64,000 bases of DNA from Rubrivivax sp. (GTDB lineage: Bacteria; Pseudomonadota; Gammaproteobacteria; Burkholderiales; Burkholderiaceae): contig JAEUOZ010000054.1 in the NCBI GenBank assembly GCA_016790225.1, forward strand, positions 1-64,000, given 5' to 3'. The translations under genes were made by a program, and so were the position numbers. How positions within the stretch are numbered: position 1 is the first letter of the stretch; each line of letters starts with the position of its first letter. The notes beneath the pieces are model-generated. The model saw only the letters and a program-made list of their open reading frames with translations, did no database searches and was not told the origin of the DNA. Positions 25,967-34,218 of the stretch are shown here, piece after piece.

Positions 25967-26863
25967 TCACCGCCCCCACCACCCCCGCCGCGGCGTCACC
26001 GCCTCCAGGCGCTTCATCGTGGCCTCGTGGGACTGGGCGCTCCAGCGCGAGGCGGCGTACTGCGCCTTGGCGAGGTCGTAGGCCGTGGCTCCCGCGGCCA
26101 CCGGGATCCCGGCGCCGAAGGCCCGACTCACGGAGGCAGAACGCCAGCGGCTTTCCCGCAGGGTGCGGATGGAAGGATCTGCGCCGGCTGCGAGCAGGGC
26201 GTCCACCCGCGCCAGGTTGTCGGCCAGGGCCGCCATGTGCAGGGGGGTCATGCCGGCATCGTTCGTGACATTCACGCCCACGCCCAGCAGTGCCGGGTGC
26301 CAGCTGCGGTGCAGCGGCACATTGCCCTGCGCGTCGCGCGCGGCAGGGTCCAGCCCGGCGGCGATGAGCAAGGGCACGGTGGCCGGCCCGGCGCCGTGCA
26401 GCAGGGTCTCGCCATCGGGGCCGCGCCAGCGGACATCGGCCCCGCGCGCGAGCAGCAGCTCCACGCAGGGCGCGCAGTGAAAGCGCACCGCCATGCCCAG
26501 GGGCGTGACCGGATCGTTGGCGTCCCGCGTCGCGGCATTCGGCGACAGGCCGGCATACAGCAAACGTTTGACGTAAGCCGCTGCCTGCGGCCCGCCGACA
26601 TGGGGCGCCAGGTGAAGCAGGGTGGAGCCCCAGTCGCTTTCCGGCCAGCGGCCTTCGCTTCGGCAGCTGGCCATCAGTGCCTGGAACTCGACCTCCTTCC
26701 CCTGGGCCATCGCGTCCCGGAAGGCGTAGTAGTCGCAGGCTGGTGCGGCACCGGCGGTCGCGAGCGGAGGGCTCAGAAACAGGCTCAGAAACAGACTCAG
26801 ACCCAGGCTCAAGACAGGGCTCAAGACCAGGCTCACAGACAAGCGGGTGGCGAGCACGTGCAT
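25967..26863 (-). CDS. Secreted ankyrin-repeat protein
   Basis: A 298-residue protein with a strongly hydrophobic leader (residues 1-38) and then about four ankyrin repeats: TLLHLAPHVGG, TPLGMAVRFHCAPCVELLL, ETLLHGAGPATVPLL and TPLHMAALADNLARVDALL, each with a following LLAAGAD-type turn. It should be periplasmic or exported. Ankyrin proteins bind other proteins; in the periplasm some act with catalases or in toxin immunity, but no partner is evident. The leader is encoded by six near-identical 12-bp units. It converges with the MoaD-like gene across hairpin repeats. Confidence 0.8.
   Translation of the reverse strand: MHVLATRLSVSLVLSPVLSLGLSLFLSLFLSPPLATAGAAPACDYYAFRDAMAQGKEVEFQALMASCRSEGRWPESDWGSTLLHLAPHVGGPQAAAYVKRLLYAGLSPNAATRDANDPVTPLGMAVRFHCAPCVELLLARGADVRWRGPDGETLLHGAGPATVPLLIAAGLDPAARDAQGNVPLHRSWHPALLGVGVNVTNDAGMTPLHMAALADNLARVDALLAAGADPSIRTLRESRWRSASVSRAFGAGIPVAAGATAYDLAKAQYAASRWSAQSHEATMKRLEAVTPRRGWWGR
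26770..26841. repeat. Six 12-bp tandem repeats inside the ankyrin signal peptide
   Basis: Units GGCTCAGAAACA, GGCTCAGAAACA, GACTCAGACCCA, GGCTCAAGACAG, GGCTCAAGACCA and GGCTCACAGACA run without gaps. On the coding (minus) strand they encode four-residue periods of the type LSLF or LSPV, forming most of the hydrophobic core of the leader. Loss or gain of units would change leader length without a frameshift. Confidence 0.85.
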
Positions 26864-27010
26864 GCGCCCAGGATAGCGCTGCGACCGGGAGTACAGTCAC
26901 CAGGCCTGTTCGGGCAAGACGCAGATGCTCGGGCCACCACTGTCCGGCGGTTCCGCCAACCGTGTGTCGCTTGCCCGCTGTGTGTCCGCCCTTCAACTGC
27001 CTCCAGCAGC

Positions 27011-28228
27011 ATGCCTCTCATCCGTTCGCTGGCCACGCTGGCGGCTGCCCTGATCACGATCGTCACCGGCCGAGCAGCGGCTGCGCCAGCCGACACCCTG
27101 CGTGTGAGCCACGGCCCGTTCCTGATCGTGGCGCAGGCTCGGCGTGTCTCTTCAGGGGCCTTCCCCAATACCAGCGGCAACCCGTTTGCCACGATGGAAG
27201 TGACGGCCTTCTCGCTGCGCTGGCGCGACCGGGAGGTCGTGGTTCCCGGGGTGGGCAAGCGCTTCTTCCGCGTGCTGCGCCTGAGCGATGCGCCGCGGCC
27301 TGCCGTGCTGGTGGCGACGTCCGATTTCCATCTGGTCAGCGAAGAGGGCGGTGAACTGCGCATCACACGCTTCGGTCAGCCCAGCACCGATCTTGCCCAG
27401 GCGCAATGGCTCGATGCACTCGGTGGGCAGCCCGGGCCGGTGATGATCTACGGCAGCGAGAAGATCAGCGATGAACGCGACACCCAGCTGACCGGCGGGC
27501 GCTGGCTGCGCCTGGCCACGCACACGGTGCTGGATGTCAGGACGCTGCGTGCCTATCCGGTGGAGCACTGGGTGCCCGCCCGCGCGGGGCAACCGGGATT
27601 CAATGCCGGCAACTCCGATGCTGGCGCGTTTTCGCCAGGCCAGACGCAGTTTGTCGCACCGGGTGAGGCCGATTCCGACGATGCCCAGGGCCGCCGGCCC
27701 GATGCGCTGGTGGTCACGGACATCCCCAGCGGCAAGAGCCAGGCGCTGGTGCTGGACCGCCGCCGCACGCCGTATGCCGACTTCAGCGACATCACGGGTG
27801 CCTGGGTGTCCCACTACTTCCGCTGGGAGCGGCCGGCCACGGGGCGCGAAGCGCTGGTGCCACGAACCGGCGTCAAGCCCTTGCCCTGGAAAGGCCGCCT
27901 GATCAGCTTTGGCGATCGCCAGGAGTACCGCGTGCCGCGCATCGATCCGGCGTTCGTGGGCGTGGTGCGACGGATCGCGATCGACAGCCTGGGCGCACGC
28001 GCGGTGCCCGACAGACCCGGCGCCCCAGCGGATGGCAACACGCTGACGGTGCCGGGTTGCGACCACCTGATCGCCCTCTCGGCGACGCCAGAACATGTCG
28101 GCGTCTACGCCCCCCAGCCCGCGCAGCCGCCTTGGGTGCGCTGCCAGGCCACGGTGCTGAAACTCGGCGCTCTGGTCGATGCCGAACTCGCCAGCGGCAG
28201 GCACGATCGCCTGATCCGCCTGGATTGA
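27011..28228 (+). CDS. Exported protein of unknown function
   Basis: A 405-residue protein not assigned to a family. Residues 1-24 form a signal peptide (PLIRSLATLAAALITIVTG, Ala-rich end). The body alternates predicted strands and charged turns, including ATMEVTAFSLRWRDREVVVPG, a region with YGSEKISDERDTQLTGGRW and DALVVTDIPSGKSQALVLD. This is reminiscent of beta-propeller or jelly-roll proteins but has no diagnostic motif. The ATG at 27011 is chosen because it begins the signal peptide; the frame is open far upstream antisense to the ankyrin gene. It is followed 18 nt later by a small unknown gene. Confidence 0.65.
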   Translation: MPLIRSLATLAAALITIVTGRAAAAPADTLRVSHGPFLIVAQARRVSSGAFPNTSGNPFATMEVTAFSLRWRDREVVVPGVGKRFFRVLRLSDAPRPAVLVATSDFHLVSEEGGELRITRFGQPSTDLAQAQWLDALGGQPGPVMIYGSEKISDERDTQLTGGRWLRLATHTVLDVRTLRAYPVEHWVPARAGQPGFNAGNSDAGAFSPGQTQFVAPGEADSDDAQGRRPDALVVTDIPSGKSQALVLDRRRTPYADFSDITGAWVSHYFRWERPATGREALVPRTGVKPLPWKGRLISFGDRQEYRVPRIDPAFVGVVRRIAIDSLGARAVPDRPGAPADGNTLTVPGCDHLIALSATPEHVGVYAPQPAQPPWVRCQATVLKLGALVDAELASGRHDRLIRLD

Positions 28229-28246
28229 TCCGCCCGGAGCGTCTGC

Positions 28247-28546
28247 ATGCAAGCCTTCTATCCCGCTGCCTTTGACCGCGAGGCCGGTTGCACCGAACGC
28301 GAGTGGCTGATGTGGCTGCCTGCAGCGCTGGGCGAGGTGCCCGTGCGCCAGAGTCCGGGCCGCGCCGAGGTCGATCTGGACGAGGGCCGCCTGGACCTGA
28401 GCTGGCAGGTCTGCTCCCCCCGCGTCATCGCCCTCGTGCGACTGCCCCGCCTGGCCGTCCAGTTCCGCTTCACCAACGTCCCCGACGCCCGCCGCCACGC
28501 CTTCATGAAACGCTTCGACCTCCACATGCAACGGGGAGGGGGCTGA
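28247..28546 (+). CDS. Small hypothetical protein (99 aa)
   Basis: A 99-residue cytoplasmic protein with no recognised domain. The pattern EREWLMWLPAALGE, then alternating strands (AEVDLDEGRLDLSWQV, IALVRLPRLAVQFRFTNV) and a basic C-terminal helix suggests a compact alpha/beta fold. It follows the exported protein at 18 nt on the same strand and ends just before a second pair of 80-bp hairpin repeats. Function unknown. Confidence 0.6.
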   Translation: MQAFYPAAFDREAGCTEREWLMWLPAALGEVPVRQSPGRAEVDLDEGRLDLSWQVCSPRVIALVRLPRLAVQFRFTNVPDARRHAFMKRFDLHMQRGGG

Positions 28547-28694
28547 GGCTGGACAGCAGACAGGCCCTTGAGGCCTGTCTGGTGCCTGCCGAAGCGCGAC
28601 GGCATGCTTGCCGTCGCGTGGACTGAGCAGGGACACGGGACAGGCCCTTGAGGCCTGTCCCGTGCCCTGCGAAGCGACGCGGCATGCTTGCCGC
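28547..28694. repeat. Second pair of 80-bp double-hairpin repeats between convergent genes
   Basis: Copies C (about 28547-28618) and D (28627-28694) have the same 80-bp spacing and core ACAGGCCCTTGAGGCCTGT as the pair at 25755. The second hairpin has changed completely but still pairs: GCGACGGCATGCTTGCCGTC in C, GCGGCATGCTTGCCGC in D. They sit between the stop of the 99-aa gene (plus) and the stop of the long PilB/GspE ATPase (minus), again at a convergent junction. Confidence 0.85.
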
Positions 28695-28703
28695 ATCCCT
28701 TCC

Positions 28704-31700
28704 TCAGTTCGTATTCCCCCGCACCTCGGCCAGCGTCGTCACGCCTTGCAGCACCTTCTCGATGCCGTCCTGGCGCAGCGTCTGCATGCCTTCGGACATG
28801 GCCATCTTCTGCAGGTCATCGACGCGCGCGCCGGTCTGGATCAGGCGGCGCACGTCCCGCGAGACCGGCATCAGCTCGTGCACGCCGGCGCGGCCGCGCA
28901 GGCCCGAGCCGCCGCACTTGTCGCAGCCAGTGCCGTGGAAGTGCTGGATGCGGCCTTCCTTGCCGAAGCGCTGACGCCAGCTGGCCAGCACATCTTCTTC
29001 ATGGGGCCGGCTCTCGCTCTGACCGAAGGGTGCCAGGTAGTAGCCCAGCAGTTCCTCGGTTTCGGCGGGCGTCGCATCGCGTGAGGTCTTGCAGTTGCCG
29101 CAGATGCGCCGCACCAGACGCTGGGCCAGCACGCCCAGCAGCGCGTCGGCAAAGTTGAACGGATCCATGCCCATGTCCAGCAGTCGCGTCACCGTCTCGG
29201 GCGCGCTGTTGGTGTGCAGGGTGCTCAGCACCAGGTGGCCGGTCAGCGAGGACTCCACCGCCACCGTGGCCGTCTCGTTGTCGCGGATTTCGCCCACCAT
29301 GATCACGTCCGGATCGGCGCGCAGGAAGGCGCGCAGGGCCTTCGCGAAGGTCCAGTCGATCTTCGGATTCACCTGCACCTGCCGCAGCCCGGGCTGCGTG
29401 ATTTCCACCGGGTCTTCGGCCGTCCAGATCTTGCGATCCGGCACGTTGATGTAGCCCAGCGCCGAGTGCAGGGTGGTCGTCTTGCCGGAGCCCGTCGGGC
29501 CGACGCACAGGAACATGCCGTAGGGGCGCTCGACGATCTCCTTGAGCAGCTTCAGCGTGCGCGGCGCCAGCCCGATGTCGTCGATGGGCATCGGCTTGGC
29601 CGAAGCCAGCAGGCGCATCACGGCGTCCTCCAGACCGTTGGCGGTCGGGATGGTCGCCACACGCAGCTCCAGCTTGCTGCCCGCATGGAACTTGCCGAAG
29701 GCGATCTTGCCGTCCTGCGGCTTGCGCTTCTCGGAGATGTCCAGATCGCACATGATCTTGATGCGTGCGAGCAGCGCCGAGCGGTAGGTGTGCGGCAGCT
29801 CCATGTAGGGCTTGAGCGCACCATCGCGCCGGAAGCGGATGCGCACCTTGTCGCGTCCGGGCTGGCTTTCGATGTGGATGTCCGAAACACCCTGGCCCTG
29901 CGCTTCCAGGATCATCTGGTTGATCAGGCGCACGAGCGAGTTGTCGGATTGCTCGATGCCGCTGTCAGTCTCGGCACCGCCGTCGTCGCCGCCTTGTTTT
30001 TCCAGTGAGGCCAGCAGTTCGTTGGCATCCGCGGCGTCGCCTTCGCCTTCGCCGGCTGCGGAACGGGCAGCCGAGACCTCGGCACCCATCTTCTGGTAGA
30101 CGGATTCCAGCAACGGGCCCAAGGCACCGTGGCCGGCCAGCGCGGGCGAGACCTTGCAGCCGGAGGCAAACTCCAGCTCGTCCAGCGCCTTCACGCGCGT
30201 GGGGTCTTCGATGGCCACGATCAGCCGTGTGCCGCGCAGCAGCAGCGGCAGCACCTGCAGGCGCGCCGCAACGACATAGGGCACCTTGGCCAGCGCGTCG
30301 GTTTCCGGGGCAAACTGGTTCAGGTCCACCACCGGGTAGCCCATCTTGCGCACCAGCGCCTGCTGCAGATCGTTGCGCCGGATCTGCCCGCTGCGCACCA
30401 GGATCTCGCCCAGCGGCACGCTGCGGTCGCTGCGCTGCTGTTCCAGCGCCTTGTCCAGTTGCAGCTGATCGATGTGGCCGAGTGCGATCAGGGCTTCGCC
30501 CATGCGCAGCATCGGCATGCGGGCCTGGCGCTCGATGGCGTCCAGCAGCTCCTGCGCGCCAGTGACTTGCTGGTTCAGCAGCCACTCGCCGGCGCCTTTT
30601 CGCGCGGGTGCCGCAGCCGCAGGCGCCTTCTCAGGCGCAGGCACGGGCGCGGTCGCAGGCGTCGCCACGGGCGCCTTCATGGGCGCAGCCACGGGCGTAT
30701 CCAGCGCGGCCGGCATGGTCAGCGGAGCCAGCATCGCCGGCGGCGCGTGCCTGGTCGGCGGTGCCTGCGGCGTCTGCAGCGTCTGCAGCGTCAGCGGGGC
30801 GGGCGCCGTGCGCGAGGCCTGCGGCATCCGTGGCGCCGTGCTCGCGGCGGGCGCGGGCGCTGTCAAGGGCGCGGGCGCTGTCAGCGGTGCAGGCTCGGTC
30901 AGGGGCGCCGGCATCGTGAGCGGTGCCAGGCCGGTGATCGGTGCCGGCGTGGCCCGCGCGGGTGCCTGCCGGGCCGGCGCAGGCTGCGTCGGCGGCAGGC
31001 TCGGCAGCTCGGCCAGGGTATCCAGGGTCGGCAGTCCCAGGGGCTCGCTGCCGGCGCCCACCGTCGGCACAAAGGCCTCGGGTTCCGGCACCAGCGAGAG
31101 CTCCAGCGGCTTGCGCGGTGTCGGCTGGCCTGTCTCGCCGCGCGCCGGTGGCGGGGCTTGATGCAGCGAGGGCAGGGACTCCAGCCCCGGCATCTTGATC
31201 TCGATAGACGGCGGCAGCGTTGCGGGCGCGGTTGCCTCTTTCAGGCTCAGGGGCGCTGGCTGCGTGAGGCCGGTCGCCGCCCAGGACTTCGCGGGCGTTG
31301 CAGTGTGAGCTGATGCCGAGACGGGCGCAGTGATCGTTGCAGAGGCGGGTGCTGAGGCACGTGCGGAGCCAGGCGCAGAGCCAGGCGCAGGAGCCTGCGC
31401 GGCGCGTGGCGGTGCAGCGGCCGCAGACGCAGGCGCAGACGCGGGCGCAGACGCAGACGGGCTGACTGCAACGCCGCCCACGTGGAGCGTCTCGAATGCC
31501 GAGCTGGGCACAAAGACCCGACGCGCCGCCCCTTCGCTGTCCTGGGGCTCGAACAGGAAGACCCCGAGGCGAACCTCCCGGTGGCCCACGGTGAGGCCAT
31601 GGTGATCCTGCCCGCTCTTCAGGCGCAGCTGGTAGCTCTGGATCTGCTCGCGGGCGACCACCGCCAGAGGCTTGAGCGGCGTGGTGAGCGTCAGGCGGCG

Positions 31701-31979
31701 AAACTGTGCAAAGCGCAGCGTCATCGGCGATCGCAGCCCGGGCGTGAGCACCTCGATCGAGCCCTGCTCGACATCGAAGACGACCAGCTGCACCCGCATG
31801 ATCCGGCCATTGAGGCCCTCGACCTCGCAGGCCTGGGCGCTTTCGCCCGCCGGCAGGGGCTGGAAGCTGCCCAGGGGCGGCAAAGGCCAGTGGATGGCAG
31901 CGGCAGCTTCGGGTGCCGAAGCGCCCGGCCCCGGCTTCTTCGGCAGCAGCGTCAGCGGTGGTGATGACAGATCGGACAT
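28704..31979 (-). CDS. Type II secretion/type IV pilus-like ATPase (PilB/GspE) with long Ala/Pro linker
   Basis: A 1091-residue protein, about twice the usual length. Residues about 45-160 form an unrecognised domain (LNGRIMRVQLVVFDVEQGSI, LRFAQFRRLTLTTPL). Residues about 172-460 are Ala/Pro-rich, with repeated PLTAPAPLTAP. About 461-640 is a MshEN-type N-terminal domain. About 690-1091 is the secretion ATPase: GPTGSGKTTTLHSALGY at about 826, VIMVGEIRDNETA, TLHTNSAPETVTRLLDMG, and a zinc site CGNC...CDKCGG. It powers pseudopilus or pilus assembly, or MshE-like c-di-GMP-regulated pili. No pilus, secretin or platform gene is adjacent, so its machine lies elsewhere. Confidence 0.88.
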   Translation of the reverse strand: MSDLSSPPLTLLPKKPGPGASAPEAAAAIHWPLPPLGSFQPLPAGESAQACEVEGLNGRIMRVQLVVFDVEQGSIEVLTPGLRSPMTLRFAQFRRLTLTTPLKPLAVVAREQIQSYQLRLKSGQDHHGLTVGHREVRLGVFLFEPQDSEGAARRVFVPSSAFETLHVGGVAVSPSASAPASAPASAAAAPPRAAQAPAPGSAPGSARASAPASATITAPVSASAHTATPAKSWAATGLTQPAPLSLKEATAPATLPPSIEIKMPGLESLPSLHQAPPPARGETGQPTPRKPLELSLVPEPEAFVPTVGAGSEPLGLPTLDTLAELPSLPPTQPAPARQAPARATPAPITGLAPLTMPAPLTEPAPLTAPAPLTAPAPAASTAPRMPQASRTAPAPLTLQTLQTPQAPPTRHAPPAMLAPLTMPAALDTPVAAPMKAPVATPATAPVPAPEKAPAAAAPARKGAGEWLLNQQVTGAQELLDAIERQARMPMLRMGEALIALGHIDQLQLDKALEQQRSDRSVPLGEILVRSGQIRRNDLQQALVRKMGYPVVDLNQFAPETDALAKVPYVVAARLQVLPLLLRGTRLIVAIEDPTRVKALDELEFASGCKVSPALAGHGALGPLLESVYQKMGAEVSAARSAAGEGEGDAADANELLASLEKQGGDDGGAETDSGIEQSDNSLVRLINQMILEAQGQGVSDIHIESQPGRDKVRIRFRRDGALKPYMELPHTYRSALLARIKIMCDLDISEKRKPQDGKIAFGKFHAGSKLELRVATIPTANGLEDAVMRLLASAKPMPIDDIGLAPRTLKLLKEIVERPYGMFLCVGPTGSGKTTTLHSALGYINVPDRKIWTAEDPVEITQPGLRQVQVNPKIDWTFAKALRAFLRADPDVIMVGEIRDNETATVAVESSLTGHLVLSTLHTNSAPETVTRLLDMGMDPFNFADALLGVLAQRLVRRICGNCKTSRDATPAETEELLGYYLAPFGQSESRPHEEDVLASWRQRFGKEGRIQHFHGTGCDKCGGSGLRGRAGVHELMPVSRDVRRLIQTGARVDDLQKMAMSEGMQTLRQDGIEKVLQGVTTLAEVRGNTN

Positions 31980-32326
31980 GGCTTGAAGGTTTCCCGAGGC
32001 GGTCGCGCAAAAGTTGGCTTTTTGTGGACCGCCCGCCCAGACAAGGCGACGGCTTCTGTGGCAGGGAATCGGCTGAACTGACCGGAATCTTTAGCTCAAT
32101 CCGGTCCATTGCCGTCGGCAGGCCCTTCGCCTGCCGAGGTTCTGCGCCGGCTGATCGGCTGTCGGCCATCGGCGCATACCGATCCGCAAGGGCGGGCGCT
32201 GCCACGCCCCTTGGCCTTGTGCTTCTGGGGGCAGCGAGGCTTCGTGGGCCTGGACCCGCGGGCGCTCACCGCGCTCACCGCGCTCCCGCGCGATGCGGCC
32301 CGAAGCGGCGGGGACGCCGGGGGCCC
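31980..32326. other. Intergenic region upstream of the long PilB/GspE ATPase
   Basis: A 347-bp gap between the start of the ATPase gene and the stop of dctM, both on the minus strand. It contains a short tandem GCGCTCACC repeat near 32270-32285 and no recognisable gene or clear terminator. The ATPase promoter should lie in the last 100 bp before 31979. Confidence 0.4.
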
Positions 32327-33628
32327 TCAGCCCTTCATCTGCGCCGGCAGCGCCGTCACGATGCCCGGAAAGACATAGATCAGCCCCACCGCCAGCATCA
32401 TCAGGAAGAAGAAGGGCAGGGTCACGCGGGCGATCCAGCCAATCTCCTTTTTCGTCATGCCTTGCAGCACGAAAAGGTTGAAGCCCACCGGTGGCGTGAT
32501 CTGTGCCATCTCCACGACCAGCACGATGAAGATGCCGAACCAGATCGGATCGATGCCGGCCTTTTGCACGGTCGGCATGATCACGCCCATGGTCAGCACG
32601 ACCATGGAAATGCCATCCAGGAAGCAACCCAGGATGATGAAGAAGACCATCAAGGCCAGCAGCAGCTGGAACTGGCTGAGCCCGAGCCCGGCGATCCACT
32701 CCGCCAGGTGGCGGGGCAGGCCGATATAGCCCATGCTGAGCGTGAGGAAGGCCGCCCCGGCGAGGATCAGCGCGATCATGCAGTACAGGCGCGTGCCGCC
32801 CAGCAGCGACTCCTTAAACGTCTGCCAGTTCAGCGAGCCTTGTGCGGCCGAGAGCACGAGCGCACCCAGCACACCGATGGCGGCGGCTTCCGTGGCGGTG
32901 GCGATGCCGCTGTAGATGCTGCCCAGCACGGCGGCAATCAGCCCTATCACCGGGATGAGATGCCGGGACTGGTGCAGCTTCTCGCGCAGACTCAGGCGTG
33001 CATCGGCGGGCGGCACCTGATCCGGATGGCGCAGCGCCCAGATCACCAGGTAGCCGGAGAACAACAGCGCCAGCATCAGGCCCGGCAGCACCCCTGCGAT
33101 GAAGAGTTGGGCAATCGAGACCTCGGCCGCCACGCCATAGACGATCATGATGATCGAGGGCGGAATCAGCAGGCCCAGCGTGCCGGCGCCGGCCAGCGAG
33201 CCGATGGCGATGCCGTCCGGGTAGCCGCGGCGCGCCAGCTCCGGCAGGCTCATCTTGCCGATCGTGGCGCAGGTGGCTGCGCTGGAGCCCGACACCGCCG
33301 CGAAGATGGCGCAGCCGGCCACATTGACATGCAGCAGCCGACCGGGCAGCGCCTGCATCCAGGGCGCCAGGCCGCGGAACATGTCCTGGCTCAGCCGGGT
33401 GCGAAAGAGGATCTCGCCCATCCACACGAACAGCGGCAGGGCGGTCAGCGTCCAGCTGCTGGCGCTGCCCCAGATGGTGACGGCCATCGCATCCCCGGCA
33501 GGGCGGCTGCTGAAAAGCTGCATGCCGATCCAGGCCACGCCCGCGAGGGTGAGGCCGATCCAGACCCCGCTGCCCAGGATGAGGAAGAGCGCGCCGACCA
33601 GCAGCAGCGTGACGCCCAGTTCACTCAT
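32327..33628 (-). CDS. dctM: TRAP transporter large permease (DctM), copy 1
   Basis: A 433-residue membrane protein with about 12 transmembrane segments. IFAAVSGSSAATCATIGKMS, GAGTLGLLIPPSIIMIVYGV, IYSGIATATEAAAIGVLGAL and EMAQITPPVGFNLFVLQGMT are the typical DctM signatures. It is the sodium-driven channel component that moves substrate delivered by DctP. Its start overlaps dctQ by 8 nt. The protein is clearly paralogous to the DctM encoded at 39362-40654. Confidence 0.93.
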   Translation of the reverse strand: MSELGVTLLLVGALFLILGSGVWIGLTLAGVAWIGMQLFSSRPAGDAMAVTIWGSASSWTLTALPLFVWMGEILFRTRLSQDMFRGLAPWMQALPGRLLHVNVAGCAIFAAVSGSSAATCATIGKMSLPELARRGYPDGIAIGSLAGAGTLGLLIPPSIIMIVYGVAAEVSIAQLFIAGVLPGLMLALLFSGYLVIWALRHPDQVPPADARLSLREKLHQSRHLIPVIGLIAAVLGSIYSGIATATEAAAIGVLGALVLSAAQGSLNWQTFKESLLGGTRLYCMIALILAGAAFLTLSMGYIGLPRHLAEWIAGLGLSQFQLLLALMVFFIILGCFLDGISMVVLTMGVIMPTVQKAGIDPIWFGIFIVLVVEMAQITPPVGFNLFVLQGMTKKEIGWIARVTLPFFFLMMLAVGLIYVFPGIVTALPAQMKG

Positions 33629-34130
33629 TGCGGGTGGCCTCGTCCGGGTTGTGTGCGGCGCGTTGTCCGCGCAGTTCGAGCACCAGCTCGTCGATGAAGG
33701 CGATGAAGAGGATCAGCGTGCCGGCCGCCATGGCCAGCTGCGGGATCCACAGCGGCGTGGCATCGTTGCCGGTGGACATGTCGTTGAACTGGCGGCTCTG
33801 CCAGGCCAGGCGGCCGGCGTAGAAGGCGAACAGGCCCGACAGCGCGCAGGCCGCGAGCAGCGCCCAGATCTCCATGCCCCGGCGCGGCGCACCGCGCAGC
33901 GCGCTCAGCAGCAGCGTCACGCGGATGTGTTCGCCGCGCTTGAGCGTGTGCGCCAGCGCCAGGAAGCCGCAGCCGGCCATCAGGTAGCCGGCATAGGCAT
34001 CCGTGCCCGGCACGTGAAAGTGCAGCTGGCGGCTGACGATGCCCAGCATCACCATGACCAGCAGACCCAGCATCATCAGCGCCGCCAGCCAGGCTGCGCC
34101 GTCGTACAGACCATCCAGCAGCTTGCGCAT
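33621..34130 (-). CDS. dctQ: TRAP transporter small permease (DctQ), copy 1
   Basis: A 169-residue membrane protein with four predicted helices. DAYAGYLMAGCGFLALAHTL, KRGEHIRVTLLLSAL and the late ATPLWIPQLAMAAGTLIL match DctQ proteins. It pairs with the overlapping DctM and lies downstream of the binding protein, from which it is separated by an 88-nt spacer with a perfect stem-loop. Confidence 0.9.
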   Translation of the reverse strand: MRKLLDGLYDGAAWLAALMMLGLLVMVMLGIVSRQLHFHVPGTDAYAGYLMAGCGFLALAHTLKRGEHIRVTLLLSALRGAPRRGMEIWALLAACALSGLFAFYAGRLAWQSRQFNDMSTGNDATPLWIPQLAMAAGTLILFIAFIDELVLELRGQRAAHNPDEATRNE

Positions 34131-34187
34131 GAGGTGAGTCGTCAGGTGTAAGGGCCGCGATCAGGCGCGGCTTGCGCGTGCGGGCCG

Positions 34188-34215
34188 CTGCGGCGCCCGG
34201 TGCGGGGCGCCGCAG
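34188..34215 (-). promoter_or_regulatory. Perfect 11-bp stem-loop between dctP and dctQ (copy 1)
   Basis: CTGCGGCGCCC at 34188-34198 pairs perfectly with GGGCGCCGCAG at 34205-34215 around a 6-nt loop. It begins just after the dctP stop. There is no T-run, so it may act as partial terminator or 3' mRNA stabiliser, raising binding protein over permease, as often seen after solute-binding protein genes. Copy 2 of the transporter lacks it. Confidence 0.6.
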
Positions 34216-34218
34216 GGC

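Noticed and set aside
25755..28694. CRISPR-like array
   Set aside because: The repeats are only two copies per site, are themselves hairpins with variable arms and have no unique spacers between conserved units. No cas genes are present.
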